A stretch of DNA of 64,000 bases from Pratylenchus scribneri (lineage: Eukaryota > Nematoda > Chromadorea > Rhabditida > Pratylenchidae): contig JAQSEB010000047.1 in assembly GCA_030063045.1 (NCBI GenBank), positions 1,612,001 to 1,676,000 on the forward strand. Reading direction: 5' to 3'. Of the stretch, positions 1 through 12,000 are shown one piece after another (the stretch's first letter is position 1; the number at the start of each line of letters is the position of its first letter). The translations under genes and the position numbers were made by a program. The notes beneath the pieces are model-generated. The model was not told the DNA's origin. It searched no databases and saw only the letters and a list, made by a program, of their open reading frames with translations.

Positions 1-162
1 CAATTCGTCGGTCCTCACACCATTGTCGTCCAAAATGCCTTGAAAAAACTGCAAATCCCGCGAAGTCAACGTGGCAAAATTGGTTCTCTTGGGAGGAGCA
101 TCCGCCAATGAAGTGTGGAAGAATTTACGGCCGATGATTCGGGCCAATCTGGACGTAGCCAT
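1..162 (-). CDS. D2HGDH: D-2-hydroxyglutarate dehydrogenase-like, 5' exon (partial)
   Basis: Only the first exon is inside the window; the gene continues beyond position 1. The ATG at 162 is followed by a basic, Arg-rich stretch without acidic residues (MATSRLARIIGRKFFHTSLA), which looks like a mitochondrial targeting peptide. Then comes an N-terminal segment containing FATLTSRDLQFFQGIL, which resembles the region just before the FAD-binding domain of D-2-hydroxyglutarate dehydrogenases. The family oxidises D-2-hydroxyglutarate to 2-oxoglutarate in mitochondria. The assignment rests on about 50 residues, so another FAD-linked oxidase is possible. The ATG lies four bases after an acceptor-like TTTTAAG and only 227 bp downstream of the ATP synthase delta stop on the same strand, so it could be a trans-spliced downstream operon gene. 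Confidence 0.45.
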   Translation of the reverse strand, partial: MATSRLARIIGRKFFHTSLADAPPKRTNFATLTSRDLQFFQGILDDNGVRTDEL

Positions 163-388
163 CAAACTTAAAATGATAAATCAGTCATAAATACATAAAT
201 TGAAATAAAATATATAATTGAATAAAAACATAAATATTGGTAGAATATTTAAAATTTCATTACAAATTTTATGCAGAAAAGAAACAAAAATAACATATCA
301 TTCATAATCATTCAAATCATTCAAACAAATTTTTCTTCCTATTTTTGTCATTGGCTAACTAAATGGAGCGGGTGTTCATCCTTCATCA

Positions 389-1439
389 TCATTGTCCACC
401 GGTGGCAGCTTTCACCACAGCCTCGGCCACTTCAACTTGAATTTGCGCTTCGGCCCTTTCCACATCGCTGGCCGACGGGTCTATTGCCTTTTTGCTGCTT
501 TCATCCAACATTTGCTTGGCTGCCTTAAAATTTAATTGATTATTGATGTAAAATCCATGTTTTTTGGTGAATTTTAAATCCTAATCAATGGTAAAAGCCC
601 TGTACTATTCATAATTGCAACTTATAAGCTCCACACTTTGTAAAAAAGTAAAGAAGAAGGAGGAACCCTAAAATTTGCGACGAAGCTTAAGATCAAGGCT
701 TATGGCTTAGATTAGTGTTTACAGCTAGTTAGGGTTTATTTGGCGTTTATAAAGAAATCTTTACCAAAAATTTTCCGAAAATATTGAGAGAATGGTGAAT
801 GGTTTCCCCACTTCTAATTTTGAAAATCGCAGAAGTAAACGTTCTTTAAAGTTAACTCAAAAAGATAAGGTTCTTATGGACCTCAAGTCAGGTTTATGAT
901 TTGTTTTATCATTTAAAATAATTTGAAATGGAAGCAATCACTGATCGAACAAACCTGAGCATCAAGATCGTCAAGAGCTGCGACCTCTTCAGCCAAAATT
1001 TGGCATGTCCCGTCGATGTTCATTGAAAGTGTGCCGGACGAAACAAAATATTTGACCACATTGCCCTCCGCCTCATGAACTGTCAAAACTCCGGGTTTAA
1101 GCACTGCAATTGTTGGCACGTGAACTGGCAGAATACCCTGAATTTATTTTGTTGTTTCTTAAAAATTAATGAATAAAATAAAAACCATGTTGCTGGCCAT
1201 TCCGGGTACATCAATTTGCTTAACGACGGTATTTGCGTAAATTGCCTAAAATTAATGGATTGGTTAATCAAATTAATCACTTAAAAAATTACATTATTTG
1301 GTGAGGCAAATGTGAACTTCAATTCTCGGCTACCTCCGCCATGTTCCACGGGTGTTGCTGCCGTAGCCGCCGCCGATGCTGCCGCATAAGTACGTTTGGT
1401 GAGGAAAGCAGTTTGAAGTTTGATGAAATTTTTAAGCAT
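389..1439 (-). CDS. ATP5F1D: Mitochondrial F1 ATP synthase subunit delta
   Basis: This is a subunit of the central stalk of mitochondrial F1Fo ATP synthase (bacterial epsilon homologue) that couples gamma rotation to the catalytic head. Four exons can be read. The first (1293-1439) encodes a mitochondrial leader, MLKNFIKLQTAFLTKRTYAA, and the start of the beta-sandwich (RELKFTFASPNN). The second (1186-1245) gives IYANTVVKQIDVPGMASNM, the third GILPVHVPTIAVLKPGVLTV through VKYFVSSGTLSMNIDGT and LAEEVAALDDLDAQ, and the last AAKQMLDESSKKAIDPSASD through the C-terminal helix to the stop at 389. Introns are short except the last (about 420 bp). Length and domain order match the animal family. The last acceptor is a weak TTTTAAG. 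It lies 505 bp downstream of the BED/hAT gene and 227 bp upstream of the D2HGDH-like gene, all on the minus strand. Confidence 0.93.
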
Positions 1440-1944
1440 TTTCTTGCTTTATTTCTTTCTAATTAATGAAAAATAAATGTTTTTATTTTATTTCTATTTG
1501 GTTGAAATTTGATTTAGAGCGCAAGCAACATTTTTCATCGAAAAGTTATTTAAGATTTCAACAAAACCATGTTTTTGCTCTGTAGTTTTATCGTTTATAA
1601 TTTATCGAAACTTTTTTTAATAGTTTTCAGATTAAATTCGAAACCATCATTTTCGATTTGGTTTAATCCCTATAAATTGTCGAACGAAAGCCAGTTTAGT
1701 TTAGATAAATTGTTTATATATTAAATATTAGTATAAGTACCATAAAATGTAAACATTTTCATATACTAATTTGAGACCAAAAAATCTCGAATAGATCAAT
1801 CGAATGATATTGAAGTGGAAAAGAAACCACAATTGGAAGGAATAAACAAATTCAAACATTTTTTAACAATTTCAATTTATTCAAAAATCACAATAAATTA
1901 ATTTAATTGATATTTGGCATATTCCGTTGTTGTAAAAATATAAA
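1440..1944. other. AT-rich intergenic gap, no gene seen
   Basis: About 505 bp lie between the stop of the BED/hAT gene and the start of ATP synthase delta. The stretch is strongly AT-rich with short poly-A and poly-T runs. No coding exon, tRNA or inverted repeat was recognised. On the minus strand it would hold the 3' UTR of the upstream gene and the 5' region of the ATP synthase gene. Confidence 0.5.
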
Positions 1945-4900
1945 TCACTCCGGGAGCGCACATCCATTCTTCTCCAAAACGGCCATCCGCACGGTTAATA
2001 GATGGGATAGAGTGGCCAATGATGCATCCATTCCATCTTCTGCTGAACATCCATTCAATTGCAAATCTTTGCTGAGCAATTCGGCTGCATATGAGGCATT
2101 TTGGGAGTCCATATCCTTTTGGCCACCGCCACAAATCGTCGTCGTCCTTCGCCAATCATTTCCAATTTCATCACTTAGAGGGACTGCGCAAAATTGTCGA
2201 GCAAGATGGCAAACACGTGGGAAACGTTCCTGATATTTGTTTTTATTTTTAAATATCCAAATTTTAATGTCAAAGAATTACCATGTTGACACTCCACCAA
2301 AGCAACAATTCGCTGAGGGAATATTGTTGTGGCTGGATTTTGTTCATTTCATAATCTTCAGCTTGGATTGATCCATTTCCTTTGGCACCATCCTTTGGAT
2401 CGTCCATCATTGAGGTTGTAGAAGCAGGTGTTGGCCGGCGACATTCACAAATTGCAGCGTCCACAAAATTGTTTACTTCAGCCTATAAAATTATGGAAAT
2501 TAAATTCGGTATAAACCTATTTTGATTTTTTTTGGAAAAAATACAATAAAAAATCCTAAAACCACCTATTTTAAGGTTTCCGAAACCTTTGACGTTTTAC
2601 AAAACAAATAAATAGATAATATTTTTGCATTGCGCCTATAAAATCCGCTCTTCTTAAAAAATGTAGAATCGAATGAAGTCTCCAAGATTTTCAATCCAAT
2701 AATTTTATCCCTTTAACCCACACCTCAATATCTGTCCGTCGTTCAAACAGTTCACTTTCGGACATTTTTTCTCCACTGTTGCCGTTGAGCAAACAGACTT
2801 GGCAAATTTCCTCAACAACATTTGCCTCAATTTGGGTCCATTGTTCGTTGCAGAATGGACCGCCGTTTTGTTGTCGACAAGCACTCGGATTGAGGAATAT
2901 GCTCATCCTGGCCACCGGATCTGCTAGCAATCTTTCCCGTTGAAATGTCCAAAGTGTGCGGAATTTGTTGAGCAGTCTTTGTTCAGCCGAAACCGGAAGA
3001 GAAGCATCCTCTTCAACTTCGTTAAATGGTGATGGTTGTTGCTTATTTTCGGTTTTAACAACATCAAGTTGTTGGTGGAAAAATGCATCGACCCGGGTGA
3101 TCAATTGGGGAACAACAATTGAGAAGGCAGAAAAGTGGGAACCATCAAGGCACTAAAATGGAATAATCATTTTGAATAAATGATTGCTGTAAAAAAACAT
3201 ACATTTCCAATTGCTTTTTCAAAACGGGTTTTTACGCGACGAACACAGTCCTTTGAAAATTCCAAATTATCCAACTCGGCATAAATATTGCGCAGCAATG
3301 AATGAGCGGAAGGAATGCTGAAAATTGCAATTGAATGAATTCAAATTGACTCTTCTGCTCTGACCTTGGCAAATCCAATTGGCGACAAAGTTCAACAAAA
3401 TCTGCTGTCCCATCGTGCACAACAGCAGATACCTAAAATGGAGGGCGCTGAATTTTTTAAATTTAAAAAATAAAGATGGACCTGCCAAAGTTTCAATTGA
3501 ACTTGGCCAAATTCAAAGCATCGTTGCAGTGCTTCTCGCATTCGACTAAGGCCACCTTTGAAGGCAAAAACGCCTATGCATCGAGAGCAAAGTCCAAATC
3601 CGCTGCCAAGTTTTACAGCCGAAATCCTAAATTTTAAGAAAAATTATAATTTATTGGAAAATATCGATTAAACTGACCGTAAAATCCAAGTTCCCTTGGT
3701 GGCCGTTTCCACCCGAGTCCGGCGCAAAACAAGCACAAAAAAGTCTTCCTCAAATTTGTCCTTCCTCTCGGCCAATGCACGTTCGAACATTTTCGGCACA
3801 ATTTGATTAAGCAAAAATTCAGTTGAGGGAAGTGGCTGTTGGAAATGTTGAGGACCATTGATATTGCCTGGGACATAGAGGCGAAGTAGACGATGGAAAG
3901 TGGGCGATTGATGCAAGATACGATTAAATGGAAGTGCATTTTCCTAAAATTGTGTAAATTTAATAATGTTATAAATCTTTATTTTTGTTTTTAATTATCT
4001 ATGTCAATTGTGTTAAATTGATTTAAGTTTTCCGGTTGGATTAAAAAAGTTTTTATCAATGATTTCTGGATCGAATTTGTATTCAACTTACCAATAAGAA
4101 TTCGACCAATACGGTCTGAAATGAATTGACAGTAGTAGCTTCTTCCCGACCAGCAATTGCCGCCACCACTCCATTTGTATTTGTAGTATCATTGGATTCT
4201 TCTTCTTCGTCCTCTTCCCCGTCCCCCTCATCCGTAATGTCCATCATGTTATTGCTAGAATTGACTCCTTCTCCATTCTCCAATTGTCCGGTGTACGATG
4301 GATTTTTTGCCGCTGATCCAATTCCCAACAATTGATTCAAATCCAAGCTCTAAATTTTCCAATTCATTCAAATAAATGTATTAAAAATAGATTAATATTC
4401 TTCACTCACCTCGACCGCTTTGCAATCAACGGTCACCATTGGTTCGCTAACAATGCCATTCAATATATCCATTGTCGATGAAGTTGATGGACCAATTTCC
4501 GCCGATGTTGTCGAAGTGGTCGCTGCTGTTTGAGACATAAGTCCACCGCCACCGTTCAAGCCATAGTAATGTTGATCGACTGACTCTCTGTTGCAATTAC
4601 TGTTGTTGCCATAACCATTGGTGGAATATTCCCTCGGATCCCGTGACTGGGATTGTTGCAAATGTCCAGCAAGAATGGCCTCCACTCTCTGATAAGCAGA
4701 TTGTTGACTATTGTTGCGGTTTAAGCTGTTGTTCATGCCAATTCCGGTGGTCATTGTTCTGTCGAATTGTCGAAATGGTGGTTGAATTGATCGTGGTAAA
4801 AGCAGCTGACTTTGCACTTCGCGACTATGTCGTTTTAAATGCCGCCAAAGTGAAGAACTATATGTTAGCGCTAAAACTGAAATTTCAGCTAAAACTGAAA

Positions 4901-5586
4901 TTAGCTAGCTAAAACTGAAATTCCTCTAACTGTCTGCCACACTCTCTAACATGTTCTCCTTTTCTTTCTTTCTTTATATTTCCTATGTCACTCTCACTTT
5001 TCTCTGCATCTCTAACCAAAAAAGTGAGAAATAGTGTGTGAATTTCAGTTTTAGCTAGCTAATTTCAGTTTTAGCGGGTTTCAGTTTTAGCGCCCACATA
5101 TACAAAAAAAATGTTTTATTTGTAATAAACACAAATTGAACTCACGTTTGTCTGGTTGGACCGACTTTTAGTCGTTCATTGCCTGAAATAATTGAATTGA
5201 GGTTAATAATGAAATTGTTTTGATTGCGTTTTAAGGAAAAATTTTAATTCCGCTTATTTTCCGGAAAGGGATTGTAATTAATTTTCATATAGGAAAATTC
5301 CATGGACAGTTTTAATATATTATGAGTTGATTTTTATTTATTCCGAAAATTGAAATCTATTTAAAAAAAAATACTTACACGCTCTACAAATTGCCATCAA
5401 TCCGTCCAAATCGAAGCAATTCCAAACTTCCGAGCGAATTACGCGTTCACCATCGCCGCGAACATTCAAATTGGGATGATGTTGTGCGGAACCACTTGCT
5501 CGGTTTCTGTTCATGAATTGGTTTTGGCCAGGAATACTTCGACGTCTGCTGTCGATTGGTGGTGTTGGTCGATTCGTATTGTACAT
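1945..5586 (-). CDS. BED zinc-finger, hAT transposase-derived host protein (ZBED/DREF-like)
   Basis: This multi-exon gene has lost a working transposase look but keeps both ends of one. Residues about 51-92 form a BED finger: IRSEVWNCFDL, paired cysteines C67 and C70, TSSLWRHLKRH with H88 and H92. A Ser/Asn/Gly-rich and acidic low-complexity stretch follows (EGDGEEDEEEESNDTTN). Next is a segment PTFHRLLRLYVPG...LPSTEFLLNQIVPKMFE that aligns in character with the helical region of ZBED proteins. Near the C-terminus SELLLWWSVNMERFPRVCHL and ARQFCAVPL match the hAT dimerisation region. I do not see the catalytic Asp usually found in the family's TTDxWTS segment (here ATKGTWIL), so it is probably a domesticated DNA-binding regulator. 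The first intron splits Cys70 across two exons. A TIR element (4859-5103) fills the next intron and abuts its acceptor. Exon limits in the middle are approximate. Confidence 0.75.
4859..5103. mobile_element. MITE-like element with ~65-bp terminal inverted repeats
   Basis: The left end reads TATATGTTAGCGCTAAAACT and the reverse complement of the right end begins TATATGTGGGCGCTAAAACT; both continue through the motif AGCTAAAACTGAAATT repeated two to three times. The arms are nearly identical over about 60 bp and enclose a pyrimidine-rich core of about 120 bp. A TA at each edge could be the target-site duplication, as in Tc1/mariner-type MITEs. It sits in an intron of the BED/hAT gene, directly next to the exon that starts at 4857 (minus strand). 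Confidence 0.8.
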
Positions 5587-7043
5587 TTTTGAATCGCTGA
5601 AAATTTATGAACTATTAGAAATTTTATATAAAGTTCAGAAATGATATTTTTCACCCGATAAAGCAATAAATAAATTTCTACTTATAGAATAGGGTTTCAT
5701 AAGTCCGCTGGTTGACAATAGCAACTCGGGGTTTTGGATATGAGAGGAAAAGGATACAATGTTGGCCAATGATTTGTGACATGACAAGGAAATTAGGAGA
5801 AAAGGAAGAAAGACCGAATGTGAATTGAAAATGTGGGGGGAAAGAAGACTTGACTTGATGGCTGTATGCGGGGCAACCAACCAACAAGAACACAGCACAC
5901 ACACCGAGCTCTCCCCGGAAGGCTCTTCTACTACTACTCCTAAGTCCAACCCCAAGCATCAGCCCGCCAGCGAGATAGGAGCGCCCGCGAGCGGAATGGA
6001 GAATATTTGGAGTTTGGCGAAAGGAGCTGTGCTGGAGGGTTGGGGGACGGACTCACAAGCGCGTCAGTAGAGGAGCACACACACAGCCTTCGGCCCCCAT
6101 CAACAAAAACGAACAAACAAGAGCAGCAGCAGCGCCGCCTGCTCCCCCAAACAACCAAGCAAATCTTGGAGTCTGTGTGAGACGCCGTGTGCTGTTGCTC
6201 TTATCTATCTTGTGATGTGAATGACGACTACTCGAGGGGAATTTGGAAAGGAAATGGTGCTCGGAGGGACGGGGAAAGGGTGAGGTGACTGACGGAGCTG
6301 TGTTGGTTTGTTGTGGAGGAAGAGGAGCGGTATTGGTTGGGGCCGGTTGTTTGGGGAGATGAGGATATCGGTGTGGTGAATGAAAATGTGTGAGGAGGCT
6401 GACTCCGCTGTGTCATCGCTGGAAGGTGAATAATGTAAGAGAGAGCAAAGTAACTAATATGTAAAAAGAAATTACTCGAAGCCCCCTTTTAACAAGTAAT
6501 CGATTAATTGAATAGGACTGATTACCAATGTTTTTGTCATTTTAGTTGATTGGACAAATAGCTTGCTTTCTTCATTTTAACAAAATAAAAATTTTGACAA
6601 ACCTTAAATTGAGGCTATCTCGTTTTTTCCATCAAAATTGCAACCATTGAACGTAAAACCCAGCTAAAATTAATGTAAGAAAAAAACAATAATTTTACAC
6701 TCAAATATAAATATATTTATGAATTTTTTACATTCTCATCGGTATAAAAAAATTTAACACAAACGCATAGGAATTTGGAATCATGGAATTTGGAAATTCA
6801 CAATGAAATGGCTTTTTAATGAAAGTTCGATATGAAATTAACAATTACTGGATATGAAAAGATTGTCAATTAAAATTTCACAAATTTTGATGAGATAAAA
6901 AATTGTGTGTTAATTTGGATGACCCGATATTATTTGGGTAAATACAAACAAAATACACGGAAATATAAGAATGTGAAGAGACTAGGACAAGCTAAAATGT
7001 GGAAAAATGTGCACAATGTAAAATGAATGAATAAATGTATGTA
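5587..7043. other. Upstream region of the BED/hAT gene, no gene supported
   Basis: About 1.45 kb lie between the BED/hAT start and the stop of the OST-alpha-like gene. Positions 5820-6420 are less AT-rich, with CA and CAG microsatellite-like stretches near 5890-5910 and 6120-6140 and a GA-rich tract near 6235-6370. Open frames here occur on both strands without any recognisable domain. Positions 6430-7040 are plain AT-rich DNA. The likely role is promoter and 5' region for the minus-strand BED/hAT gene and 3' flank of the transporter. Confidence 0.4.
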
Positions 7044-8581
7044 TCAGTCCAAATCGAGCAGAACAGTTGTTTGTGTGGATGTTGTGCCCATATTTGGTGC
7101 ATGGGAGACGCCATTGATTGCGCCAAATGATGTTCGGAATCCGCCATTCATTGTGTTGGCCGGCTCTCCCGGTAATTCCAGTTCAGTTCCTCCAATCCGC
7201 TGGTGGTGGTGATCCTCGTCAATTTTGCTCTCTTTGACCGATTGTAGGGAAGATGAACGGCTGCGATGTTTGCATGAAGGAGAACGGCGGCGCCGGATGA
7301 ACTGATCAAATAGGTTGTTGCGATGTGGAGACACCCAGAATGTAGAGAACAGGGCCAGCAGAAACAATTCACATATGATGGCAAAATTGCAGATGACTGC
7401 AAATTAAATGGTGATTTAATTTTATAGCAATGCTTAATAAAATTGACTTACATCGAGCATTTTCCTGGGGTGAAAGCAAAACTCCACAATGGATTACGCC
7501 AAAGCGGAGCAGAATGTTCTGGAAGATGAATGGTTGCTGTGCAGAGAAGAACAGGAGGCCCAGATCAACTAGGCGAAAAATACCACCAAAGCCAAAACGC
7601 GAAAGTTCTTCCTGAATGAATTTAGTTAATGTTTTTAAAACAATATAAATTTCAAACCGAAGTGACTCGTGCCAAAGTGTGGATCCCGAAAACGGCGAGC
7701 AGCAAAGAAGCCAATGTGGCCAGATCAAAAAATTGGAGCCATCTTTGATTTTTTATGATCAAAAATTTGCATTAAATTGTGCTTACTTATATGCATTTTC
7801 TCTGGCCTCAGTCACCACAACAACTTGGCCAAAAACGATGATCACTCGGATGATGGGAGCTTGTAGAACAGTCCACTCCAATCGAGTCAGATTCACACTT
7901 AAATTTGGTTATATAATTTGATTGATAAAACAAATGAAAAATATACATTGATGGTCGGGCCTGGGGCAAACAGAAGAATAGGCAGCAGAAGGGTGGGCTT
8001 CGAAAATTGATCATTTTGCCTTTCTCCGTCAATGAATGAGCCAAAGCAGCTCGACCGCCGGCCAAATGGCGCATCAAGGAGACGAGAACAAAAAGACAGA
8101 GCAGAAAATAGAGCAATCCAAAGGAGGAGACCAGCAGTGCGGTCCTTGGGCAAAACATTCCAACTAAGCAACACCATGAACAAATCTGAAATTTTAGGTC
8201 ATTGAATTTTCATTTTTCGAAAAATCGACAAACCGGAAACAGAGAAATCAGCAAATAAAGCTTGTTTCTTCGTTGTTCCGATGAAACATAGTTGAAAATG
8301 TACCACCATTGAATGCCAGCAATGAAAAGGAGCGCAATAGTTAGGGCACTGCCAATAGAAAGAAGAACGGTTTGGAAAGGTTCCAAATCTAGAATGAATA
8401 AATGAAATTATTTGCAAAAATCTGATAAAAACAAACTTGTAATAAACTGCTCGACAGAGGGCGTATCATTAAGATTGACTGTGTGATTTTGGCAATGTCC
8501 ATCAATATTTTGGGGAAGAATAAATGTAAGAAGCCAATTCCATGCAGTATTCAGAAATGTCATTAAGAAATTGGATTCCAT
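7044..8581 (-). CDS. osta: Organic solute transporter alpha / TMEM184-like membrane protein
   Basis: The protein is multi-pass and matches the Solute_trans_a (OST-alpha/TMEM184) family, which moves bile acids, steroids and other organic solutes across membranes. The N-terminus (MESNFLMTFLNTAWNWLLTF) precedes an extracellular loop with sequons NHT and NDT. Hydrophobic segments then follow in separate exons: VLLSIGSALTIALLFIAG, SWCCLVGMFCPRTALLVSSF, FGLLYFLLCLFVLVSLM, the Cys-rich PPFCCLFFCLPQARPS hallmark, LQAPIIRVIIVFGQVVVV, FFDLATLASLLFAVFG, and FAIICELFLLALFSTFW. The C-terminus is a basic, Ser-rich cytosolic tail (RRRRSPSCKHRSRSSSLQS) ending at 7044. Exons are separated by short introns. 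Nematodes carry several paralogues (osta-1 to osta-3); I cannot say which this is. It is divergent from the SAC3/GANP gene with 422 bp between starts. Confidence 0.8.
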
Positions 8582-9003
8582 CTAAATTTTAATAAAATGA
8601 AAATCATTATACTGTGATATTTTTTGTTTAATTGATGATTCAATAAGTATAAGTACTAAATGGTTTAATAAATTAAAAATGGGAAAAAACGATGAAAATG
8701 AAATGCAGAAAATATTTTAGGGAGGGGTTGGGTTGGGTTTGATTGGCTTTTCGTCATAAGCTAAATTTACAAGTTAGGGGAGTCGAGTAGATATTTTTGG
8801 AAACGGAAAAGCCTGCATCATAAAAAACCAAAAAAGCTAAAGCTGACTGAGCTTATTATTATAGTGAGTGGCGTGGCAGCCAGCTTCAACCACTCGATCT
8901 CAATCCAATCTCAATCATTATCGCATTTTTTGTAAATAAATATGCCGATTTTTCCAAAGAAAAATTACCTTAAAATTCTTATTTCCAGATTACATTTACA
9001 AAA
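8582..9003. promoter_or_regulatory. Divergent promoter region, transporter / SAC3
   Basis: The 422-bp gap separates two divergently transcribed genes and must hold both promoters. It is AT-rich with a GC-richer island at about 8710-8900. A pyrimidine-poor acceptor-like stretch ending TATTTCCAG precedes the plus-strand ATG (9004) by about 15 bp and could be a spliced-leader or intron acceptor. I see no TATA-type element that I would name. Confidence 0.4.
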
Positions 9004-12000
9004 ATGGAAATTAGCAAAAAATATATGGCACCAGCAAAGGCTAAAACCAGGAAATTGTATTCAGCATCTGAAATGATTCAACAGAAGAAGCATAAAAGAT
9101 TAATGGCTGCAGAATCCGAGAGAGTTGCTCCGGATGTTTTGCCCAAAATCACTTCGAATTTATCAAAGAATGATATCAGTGAGTTATTTGTGTTTTATCA
9201 CTTAATTACTTACCACTTTTCAGTGAATCGTCTCAAGGAAATGACAGGCCTGGCTTGCCCAACAAATGAAGACAAGTTTCAATTGCTTCGGCGACGCGAT
9301 GAGCTCATGTCAAAATTGCGGGAATTGGTTTCTGCAGAGCCGGGGGCAAGAAAAATTACACAGGTTTTATCAGAAAATATAAAATAAAAATACTAGCAGA
9401 ATAAAATTTCCTATAAAATGAAATCCTCCGGATTAATTGTCCATCTCACTTGTAGGGAACATGCCCGGATATGTGTCCAGAAAAGGAGCGTTACATGCGC
9501 GATGTGAAGAAGAGCATCCATTTTTATGAATGTGATTCGAGAGGGCAAATGGCCCACGAAAAAATGGTCAAAGATTATAGTAGATCCGCCGCTGATCAGG
9601 TTTTTTGCTTTTAATGCTCAATATAATCCTTTTTTAAAGGACATGCCGTTGGCGCATGAATTGAGACCGTTGGAGGCACTACAAATGACGATGGATTATT
9701 TGATTTTCAACATTGCCGATGAAATGCCGAACACCAACACCGAATTGGCTCGATGGTACGACTTCCTGTGGTCAAGGACGCGAGCTATTCGAAAGGCAAT
9801 CAATTTTTTAAATAATTTTATAAACATTCTTCCAATTTTAGGATATCACCCAACAAATGCTCCAGACCGAGTCGGCGGTTGATTTGGTGGAAAAATGCGT
9901 TCGCCTTCACATTTTTGCTTCATTCAAACTGGCTTCATTGGATGCGGAATTGTTTGATGACAAAATCAATACAGGCAAAAATAATCAATTTTTCACTTTT
10001 TAATTAAATATTTGCAGAAAATTTATCAAAAAGTATGCAAACATTGCGCCATATGTACGAGGATTTGGCCAAAAGTCAGAGGCACTGCCCGAATGAGTGC
10101 GAATTCCGATCCTATGATATCATTTTGAATTTAACCGACTTCAATGTGCATGCGTAAGTTTAGGGCATAAATTAATTTGACTATTTTATGTGGTTTTTTT
10201 TCAGTCAAGTCCTCTCATATCGACCGGCTGTGCGCGAATCGCCTCAAGTTCAATTGGCTTTGAATTTGGCCAGTGCCCTGCAAAATAACAATTTTGTTCG
10301 ATTTTTCCGGCTTGTTCGAAGCCAGGCCACATTTTTGCAGGTAAAATTATTTCAGCAATATTAAAATTGAATAATTTCCAAAATTCAATTCAGTCTTGTC
10401 TTTGTTTCCAATTTTTCTCTCTGATTCGGTCAAATGCCCTCAAAGTGATCTGTCTGGCCTATCACACATTCCCGGTCGACACATTTGTCCACAATTTGGC
10501 ATTCGATTCATCGGAACAGGCCATCGCATTTTTGCTGGCATTCAAAATGGAATTGGACGCCACCGACCAAAATTGGATAAACACAAAGGATGGAAAATAT
10601 GTTTTTATGGCCGGTGGCGAAGCGCCTGCACCCAGCGCATTGCCCTATTTCAGTTGTGCTTGGATTGAGAACAAATCGATTGGATCCACTTTGTCACAGG
10701 TTTTTTAAAATAATTATTTTAATTGATAAAATTTAAAATTATTTTTATCTATATTTAAATATTTAAGATTCTCTACAACAATCCAACGGCCGTTACCCCA
10801 TCAAAATTGAGGAATGTGCCGGTCAATTCATTCAGCCCCAATTCCAATGTATATGCCAATGATCCGGTGCTGGATGCCATTTTTGCTGAACACGGAATTG
10901 GCAATGGCACCACCAGCTCAAATCGACAAATAAACACCAATGGCTTCCAGCAATCATCGCCAAGACAGCAGCATCCACTCATTGGATTTGTGGCCCAACC
11001 ATTGCCATTGGCACAACAAAAACAACCATCTTTGTTGCAGGGATTTTCATTTACAAAGTAAATTAAATTATTTGGAAATTAGACAAAAATCCGTATATTT
11101 TTAGAGCACTCAAACTTCCACAATTTCAACCGGCCATCAAAAGTCCTCGTCCCAATGTTGCATCGATCGAATTTACAAATGCCCAAACTGATTCATTGTT
11201 GGCAAAAGTGGTTCTGGATAATTTGAATTCTATCGGACGCACACAATTGGACAAATTTGTGCAGGACAAATTAGCCGAAATTAGGACCAGATTGCGAAGG
11301 AATTGGCAAGTTTATATTGGAAATTTTAATTTATAATAATTAATTTAGGCTTCGTCAATACGTCAAACGATGGATTTTGTTCGTCAAAAGACGGTGGCTG
11401 TCTCGATTGACCCAGCGATGGGCGGAAGAATTGATGGCCAAAATTGTTACCGATCAATTGGCTCAACAAACCATTTTGGCTCATAGGTTTGGATTTTTGG
11501 GATTAAAAAATTAAACAATAGTTCATTTGTGATATGGTTTTTTTAAATTACTGGATTTCGAAAATATTAAAAAATTCATAAAAGTGGAAAATTAGCCCGG
11601 AAAAAAATAACTCCCCTTGAATGGGTTTGAACCTGAGACCTAAGTACACCAAACTAAGGTATCAACCACTTGGGCCAAACGATCTCTGAGTGAGCAATTT
11701 GATAAATTTATCTTTATATCAGCCTTAAAAACCAAGTCCTAAACTACCATTAAACCTCTAAATCAGCTGGCTATAAAAACTACCTAAAATCATATACCTA
11801 ATAATTCTTTTTAAAATTAAGAAATGCGCTTCAACTCCAAATTCAACAATTGGCCGAATCAATTGCAGACGAACAAGGCAATGAAATATTGGAGAAAATT
11901 GTCGACGAACAGCTGTATGGATGCGCTTGTCGGGTTCAAGCCAACCAAGTGAGGGATATTCAACAAAGGCTGGAACGAATTCGGGAGAATTTGTTCACTC

